The notes under the pieces were generated by a model, which ran no database searches, was not told where the DNA came from, and saw only the letters and a program-made list of their open reading frames with translations. From the NCBI GenBank assembly GCA_034429215.1, contig DAOUGI010000073.1:1-8921 (forward strand): 8,921 bases of DNA, read 5' to 3'. Positions 5,259 to 8,921 of this stretch are shown here, in pieces. The translations under genes and the position numbers were made by a program. The DNA comes from JAFGOG01 sp034429215. GTDB taxonomy: Bacteria; Chloroflexota; Anaerolineae; JAAYZQ01. The first letter of the stretch is position 1. Each line of letters starts with the position of its first letter.

Positions 5259-6410
5259 CTATTCGGGTTCCTGGACGGTGATCATCACCGAGGTTTTGCC
5301 CGATGTGGCGTCGGCGGTGATGGTGACGCTGGCGGTGGAGCCGTCCTTGGTGTACTGCATCATGAACATGTCGCCAAAGGAATCGTCGCCGGTTTCGGTC
5401 CAGCCGTTTTTAGGCATTTCGGCTTTGTAAAAGTCGTGGATCTCCTGGGGCGTCTTGGCCGTGCTGTAGGTGATCATGCCGAACAGGTTGTTCACGTCGG
5501 CGGCGTCGTCGGCGACGGGGATGTCCTCCGGCGGCTGATTGGCGTCGAGGGCTTCCTGCGGCACCTCGATGGCGATCGACTTGTTGACGTCGGTGACGTT
5601 CATGACCATGCGCATCGAGCCGTCGGCCGCGACCTCGTCGCCGGTGTCGCCGGGCACGCTCATCTCTTTGCCGAACATGGTCGCGTCCATCTTGACGACA
5701 TAGCTGCCGTCGACGGCGATCCAGACGTCGCCCTCGGCCCGGTCGATCTTGGAGCCGGCCATGTCGGCGGAGTCGAGGGCTGTTTCGTCAAAGCGGTAGT
5801 GCTTGGCGTCCACGCCGTTGACCGTCTCGCGGCCCACGTATTTGCTGTTCTTGGCGTTCTTGAGCACGTCATCGGAGGTCATCAGGAAGGTGTCGCCGAG
5901 GCCTTCGGTGCTGTCGCTGGACGGCGTCTGCATCCACATGCCCATCACGTACATGTAGGTCGTGTCGCCGATGATGTACATTTCCATCGGCTGGTCCTTG
6001 GTGAATCCCTGGGAGGCAAGTGAGGTGCCGTAGATGCTGAGGTGCTCGGCCCTGGGCTCGCGCACGTACTCGACCATCATGTTCATCGACGATTCGATTT
6101 TCTGGCTACTGGTCGTGGTGCCCTGCCATTGAATGTCGATGGTGGCCCGGTAGCTGTTCATGTCCGAGACCTTGGCTACCTGGTCGGGGGCCAGCTCCTC
6201 TTCGGCGGCCGAGGTCGGCGCCAGCGTCGGCGCCGGCGTGTCGGCCGGCTTCTGGGTGGCTGCGGGAACCGGCGTATCGGCGGGTTTGGAGGTTGCCGGG
6301 GCGGTTGTCGCGGCGGGCTCGGAGGTTGCCTTGTCTCCGCCGCAGGCAGCTATGGCCAGCACCAGGCCGGCCAGCAGGAGGACAAGCCATATCAGTCGCA
6401 GGTGTTTCAT
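5259..6410 (-). CDS. Secreted lipoprotein with LppX/LolA-like domain
   Basis: This 383-residue protein begins with a lipoprotein signal peptide: MKHLRLIW, a hydrophobic core, and the lipobox IAAC with the lipidated Cys at 23, followed by Gly-Gly. Residues 24-75 form an Ala/Thr/Pro linker containing two KPADTP repeats (42-47 and 54-59). Residues about 78-290 look like the beta-rich LppX/LolA-type fold (for example NGVDAKHYRFDE at 198-209 and GDVWIAVDGSYVVKMD at 227-242), often a lipid or hydrophobe carrier. Residues about 306-383 form a second small domain with the segment ITYSTAKTPQEIHDFYK and NGW, a pattern I associate with hypothetical lipoproteins. It is anchored on the outer face of the membrane. 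The function is unknown and the fold assignment rests on pattern only. It has its own promoter and terminator and is a single-gene unit. Its ATG follows AAAGGAAG at 6417-6424. Confidence 0.85.
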   Translation of the reverse strand: MKHLRLIWLVLLLAGLVLAIAACGGDKATSEPAATTAPATSKPADTPVPAATQKPADTPAPTLAPTSAAEEELAPDQVAKVSDMNSYRATIDIQWQGTTTSSQKIESSMNMMVEYVREPRAEHLSIYGTSLASQGFTKDQPMEMYIIGDTTYMYVMGMWMQTPSSDSTEGLGDTFLMTSDDVLKNAKNSKYVGRETVNGVDAKHYRFDETALDSADMAGSKIDRAEGDVWIAVDGSYVVKMDATMFGKEMSVPGDTGDEVAADGSMRMVMNVTDVNKSIAIEVPQEALDANQPPEDIPVADDAADVNNLFGMITYSTAKTPQEIHDFYKAEMPKNGWTETGDDSFGDMFMMQYTKDGSTASVTITADATSGKTSVMITVQEPE

Positions 6411-6447
6411 CGCATGCTTCCTTTCTTGATTCGACTAAAATCGGGTG

Positions 6448-6476
6448 ATCCTAACACGTGCGGGCGTGTTTGTCAA
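6448..6476 (-). promoter_or_regulatory. Predicted promoter of the lipoprotein gene
   Basis: The minus strand carries a perfect TTGACA (6471-6476) and, after 17 bp, TAGGAT (6448-6453, 4 of 6). Transcription would start near 6441, about 30 bases before the ATG. The spacer is almost exactly occupied by a dyad (6453-6470), which suggests control by a DNA-binding protein. Confidence 0.65.
6453..6470. promoter_or_regulatory. Operator-like dyad in the lipoprotein promoter
   Basis: AACACG (6453-6458) and CGTGTT (6465-6470) are exact inverted copies around six bases. The 18-bp dyad fills the -35/-10 spacer and touches the -10 box, a classic repressor position. No regulator gene is visible nearby, so the binding factor is unknown. 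Confidence 0.4.
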
Positions 6477-6491
6477 ATCCCCGAAGGGGAT
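6477..6491 (-). terminator. Small hairpin with short T-run before the lipoprotein promoter
   Basis: On the minus strand ATCCCC pairs with GGGGAT around a 3-base loop (or fewer pairs around a stable UUCG loop) and TTTG follows. It lies directly upstream of the lipoprotein -35 box and may end transcription from the methyltransferase gene. It is short, so termination strength is uncertain. Confidence 0.4.
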
Positions 6492-6502
6492 CATGGTAAG
6501 AT

Positions 6503-6532
6503 CAAGAGGTCACACGGGGGTGTGACCTCTTG
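6503..6532 (-). terminator. 13-bp hairpin downstream of the methyltransferase gene
   Basis: Bases 6503-6515 and 6520-6532 pair perfectly over 13 bp around a 4-base G/C loop, 81 bases after the methyltransferase stop. Leftward it is followed by ATCTTACC, with no real U-tract. It probably protects or ends the methyltransferase transcript, alone or with the hairpin at 6477-6491. Confidence 0.5.
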
Positions 6533-6541
6533 GATGGTCGA

Positions 6542-6607
6542 CGAGAGATTCTTCGGTCGCTTCGCTCCCTCAGAATGACAATGGGGCTTGGCTCCCTCAG
6601 AATGACA
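6542..6607 (-). repeat. Dispersed-repeat fragment with a 17-bp core in two copies
   Basis: The core TGTCATTCTGAGGGAGC (minus strand) occurs at 6591-6607 and again at 6564-6580, 27 bases apart. The second copy runs on into GAAGCGACCGAAGAATCTC. This resembles a repeat widely seen between genes of unrelated bacteria (TCATTCTGAGCGAAGCGAAGAATCTC-like), recalled and not searched. It begins five bases after the methyltransferase stop codon. The partial duplication shows rearrangement of the element. Confidence 0.65.
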
Positions 6608-6612
6608 GGGTT

Positions 6613-7542
6613 CTAGGTGGCCAGGTAGCCGTGGGCGTAGATGACCTTGTTCTCCAGGATGCGGACGGTCTTGTAGACGGCGACCTGGTCCGGGTCGCTC
6701 ATGTCGACGTGGTCGGGGGTGAACTCTTCCATGGCGGCTACGGTGTCGTACAGGGCCAGGTAGGCCCGGCCGAGGCCGGTGCTGTCGTCGCGCTGCTCGA
6801 CGATGCGGATCAGCTCGTTCTGAGGCAGGTCGAGCGGGTCGGCGATGGCCGAGTCGAGGCCGGCGGCGAGCAACATGACCAGGTAGGTGCGGTTGAGCAG
6901 GCTGCGGCCCTCGTGGGGCACGCTGTTGGAGATGTTGGACAGGCCGACGGTGGTCATGGGGGACGGATCCCAGAGCATCTTGAAGGAGCGGATGGCGTTG
7001 AGGGTCTCGGGGCCGTGATCCTGGCAGCCGTTGACGGTGAGGACCAACGGGTCGAGGTAGATGTGGCTCATGGGGATGCCCAGCTCCTCGGCCTTGGGGA
7101 CGAGAACCTCCATGGCAAGGGCAACGCGCCCGTCGGCGGTGGACGGGATGTTCTTGTCCATGGCCAGGGCGATGATCCTGGCGCCATACTGGGCGGCCAG
7201 CGGCATGGTGACGTTCAACCGGTCGGGGTCGGCCGAGGTGGAGTTGATCATGGCTTCGATGCCCAGCTCTCGGCACTTGATCAGGCCGGCCTCGATGGCC
7301 GCGGCGTTGGTGGTGTCGAGGGACAGGGGCACGGGGCCTATCTCGTCATAGACCTCTTCGACGATCCACTGCATGATCTCGACACCGTCCTTCTTGCGCG
7401 GGCCGATATTGAGGTCGACCATGCTGGCGCCATGCTCGACCTGCTTGCGGGCCATCTCGCGCAGGGGGGCAGCGTCGTGCTCCTGGAGGGCTGCCTTGAC
7501 CCTGGGCGATAGGATCTGAATGTTTTCACCAATTATGTACAT
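6613..7542 (-). CDS. Methyltetrahydrofolate:corrinoid (iron-sulfur) protein methyltransferase, AcsE-like
   Basis: This 309-residue pterin-binding TIM-barrel protein moves the methyl group of methyltetrahydrofolate to the cobalt of a corrinoid protein, in the Wood-Ljungdahl pathway (AcsE) or, in reverse, in O-demethylation. Seen: MYIIGENI start, GASMVDLNIGP (38-48), LDTTN with Asp76, MINSTSAD with Asn100, YLDPL with Asp164, and GLSNIS with Asn203. These match Asp75, Asn96, Asp160 and Asn199 of the Moorella enzyme, Asn199 being the residue that activates N5 of the pterin. The family enzyme is about 262 residues; here about 45 extra residues lie after ADPLDLP (235-240), running into an acidic stretch near 270-285. 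It follows the RACo-like gene by 68 bases on the same strand, consistent with one operon. GAGGAGGAG at 7548-7556 supports the start. AcsE and demethylase-type paralogues are hard to separate. Confidence 0.9.
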   Translation of the reverse strand: MYIIGENIQILSPRVKAALQEHDAAPLREMARKQVEHGASMVDLNIGPRKKDGVEIMQWIVEEVYDEIGPVPLSLDTTNAAAIEAGLIKCRELGIEAMINSTSADPDRLNVTMPLAAQYGARIIALAMDKNIPSTADGRVALAMEVLVPKAEELGIPMSHIYLDPLVLTVNGCQDHGPETLNAIRSFKMLWDPSPMTTVGLSNISNSVPHEGRSLLNRTYLVMLLAAGLDSAIADPLDLPQNELIRIVEQRDDSTGLGRAYLALYDTVAAMEEFTPDHVDMSDPDQVAVYKTVRILENKVIYAHGYLAT

Positions 7543-7565
7543 TTATGCTCCTCCTCGTATCTGGT

Positions 7566-7586
7566 TCCCGGCCTCGGGGACCGGGA
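7566..7586 (-). repeat. Short inverted repeat between RACo-like and methyltransferase genes
   Basis: TCCCGG (7566-7571) and CCGGGA (7581-7586) pair over 6 bp around nine bases, nine bases upstream of the methyltransferase Shine-Dalgarno. It is too short to be a convincing terminator and is compatible with co-transcription of both genes. Confidence 0.4.
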
Positions 7587-7610
7587 GATTGTCAAAAGGG
7601 ATGGCGGGTC

Positions 7611-8921
7611 TCAGACCGCGCCCCTACTGGCTAATACGCGCATCACCGCCGGGAAAGCGGCCAGGTCGGTGTGCGGCAAGAACAGGGCCGACATGAACTG
7701 GTCGTAGAAGCTGTTGTCGGCAGACAGCTCCAGGTAGGTCATTTTGCGGGCAACCTGGATCAGCTCGCGGCGCATGGGACGGGAGACGAGGGTGTAAAAA
7801 GCGCCCAGAGCCGAGGTGTTGCCCAGGTAGTGGAACCGGTCCCAGGGCATGTCGGGCAGGAGGCCGATCTGGATGGCCTTTTCGACGTTGATGTATTGGC
7901 CAAACGACCCGGCGATGAGCACCTGCTCGACTTCGGCCAACTCGAGGCCGACGCTGCGGACGAGGACCGAAAAGCCGGCATAGATGGCGCCCTTGGTTCG
8001 CAGCAGGTTCTCGATGTCAACTTCGGTGATGACGATGTCGTGACCGATGTCGGACTGGCTGGCCCAGGCGACGACATACTCGCCGCCGTGGTCGCCCACG
8101 CGGACACGGGGTGTGGGCAGGTCGCGCCGGATCTTGCCGCCCTTGTCGATGACGCCGGTGATGAACATCTCGGCCAGCAGGCCGATCATGCCCGAGCCGC
8201 AGATGCCGCGCGGCGGCAGTTGGCCGATCGTCTCGTAGCTCGTCTCGTAGGTGTGGTGATCGATCCAGATCTCTTCGATGGCGCCGGCGGTGGCCCGCAT
8301 GCCGTGGCGGACGCCGCTGCCCTCGAAGGCGGGTCCGGCCGAGCAGGCGCAGGTGATCAGCCAGTCGCGGTTGCCCAGGACGATCTCGCCGTTGGTGCCG
8401 ACGTCGATGAACAGGGTCACGGCGTCGGTGTCGTACATGCCTGAGCTGAGGACGCCGGCGCTGATGTCGGCCCCGACGTAGGCGCCGACCATGGGCAGGC
8501 AGTCGACGGCGGCCTGGGGGTTGATGTTGAGGCCGATCTCCTCGGCGGTGATCGGGACCGGCTGGCTGAGGGTCGGTATGAAGGGCATCTCGCGGATGGT
8601 CCGCGGGTCCAGCTCCAGGAACAGGTGGAGCATGGTGGTGTTGCCGGCGATCACGGCTTTGTCGATCTGGCCGGCGGGGATCTGGTTGCGGGTGGTGAGC
8701 TCGTCGAGCAGGCCGTTCAAGGTCTTGAGCACCAATTGCTGGAGGCGGTGGAGGCCGTCGCGCTTTTGGGCGTAGACGATGCGCGAGATGACGTCCTCGC
8801 CGACGGCGATCTGGCCGTTGAAGGCAGAGGCGCGATCGATGACCTTGCCGTGGATCAGATCGACCAGGTAGACGACGTTGGAGGTGGTGCCGATGTCGAT
8901 GGCCACGCCGTAGCAGCGATC
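7611..8921 (-). CDS. RACo-like reductive activator of corrinoid protein, C-terminal part (gene cut by window edge)
   Basis: The frame is open to the last base of the window, giving 436 residues of a longer protein. Residues visible from the edge are DRCYGVAIDIGTT, so the GTG at 8906 lies inside the reading frame and is not a start. The protein is an ASKHA-fold ATPase of the RACo/DUF4445 family: DIGTT (9-13), AGNTTM (92-97), GAYVGAD (146-152), DVGTNGE (173-179), GPAFEG (196-201), GICGSG (239-244), AGSFGQ (337-342) and the typical tail ELSADNSFYDQFMSALFLPH. Such proteins use ATP to drive one-electron reduction of inactive cob(II)amide on a corrinoid Fe-S protein. Family members are about 600-650 residues with an N-terminal [2Fe-2S] ferredoxin domain, which should lie beyond 8921. 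The adjacent AcsE-type methyltransferase uses the same corrinoid partner. Confidence 0.9.
   Translation of the reverse strand, partial: DRCYGVAIDIGTTSNVVYLVDLIHGKVIDRASAFNGQIAVGEDVISRIVYAQKRDGLHRLQQLVLKTLNGLLDELTTRNQIPAGQIDKAVIAGNTTMLHLFLELDPRTIREMPFIPTLSQPVPITAEEIGLNINPQAAVDCLPMVGAYVGADISAGVLSSGMYDTDAVTLFIDVGTNGEIVLGNRDWLITCACSAGPAFEGSGVRHGMRATAGAIEEIWIDHHTYETSYETIGQLPPRGICGSGMIGLLAEMFITGVIDKGGKIRRDLPTPRVRVGDHGGEYVVAWASQSDIGHDIVITEVDIENLLRTKGAIYAGFSVLVRSVGLELAEVEQVLIAGSFGQYINVEKAIQIGLLPDMPWDRFHYLGNTSALGAFYTLVSRPMRRELIQVARKMTYLELSADNSFYDQFMSALFLPHTDLAAFPAVMRVLASRGAV

Noticed and set aside
7590..7595. A perfect TTGACA on the minus strand between the RACo-like and methyltransferase genes
   Set aside because: No -10-like hexamer lies 15-19 bases downstream; that stretch is GC-rich hairpin sequence, so I do not call a promoter.
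7671..8444. A 257-codon plus-strand open frame opposite the RACo-like gene
   Set aside because: It is the mirror of a conserved DUF4445 protein and gives a low-complexity translation without motifs.

Overview
The window is a high-GC bacterial chromosome segment that is densely coded and mostly transcribed leftward. It carries seven genes, all assigned from motifs visible in their translations. The organism is most likely an anaerobic or facultatively anaerobic bacterium. A Chloroflexota (Anaerolineae-like) source is a reasonable guess because of the lipoprotein with a long Thr/Pro/Ala linker, the tungsten-type aldehyde oxidoreductase and the corrinoid/C1 genes. This is inference, as no phylogenetic marker is present.

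Layout. (1) 3-866 (-) encodes S-methyl-5'-thioadenosine phosphorylase (methionine salvage). It diverges from (2) 1028-1993 (+), a ROK-family sugar kinase. The two genes are driven by back-to-back promoters whose -35 boxes overlap by five bases, and a perfect 20-bp inverted repeat sits in the 5' leader of the phosphorylase. (3) A leftward operon holds a four-cluster polyferredoxin (4603-5025), an aldehyde:ferredoxin oxidoreductase family enzyme (2404-4599) and a ThiS/MoaD-like sulfur carrier (2125-2349). It has a near-consensus promoter at 5155-5183 and a roughly 120-nt leader that can form mutually exclusive structures. (4) 5259-6410 (-) is a secreted lipoprotein with its own promoter and terminator-like hairpin. 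(5) 7611-8921 (-, cut by the window edge) is a RACo-like corrinoid-protein activator, followed by 6613-7542 (-), a methyltetrahydrofolate:corrinoid methyltransferase of the AcsE type.

How the genes fit together. The ferredoxin and the oxidoreductase form an electron-transfer pair resembling AorA-AorB, and the sulfur carrier may supply dithiolene sulfur for a pterin cofactor. The RACo/AcsE pair belongs to corrinoid-dependent C1 metabolism, either the Wood-Ljungdahl methyl branch or O-demethylation, and depends on a corrinoid Fe-S protein that is not in the window. Both modules work at low redox potential. The most interesting signals are in the non-coding DNA: overlapping divergent promoters, a switch-like leader before the oxidoreductase operon, two unrelated hairpins that each end exactly one nucleotide before a Shine-Dalgarno sequence, an operator-like dyad inside the lipoprotein promoter, and a dispersed-repeat fragment. 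There is no gap above 300 bases without a gene, and I saw no tRNA, rRNA, CRISPR array or transposase.
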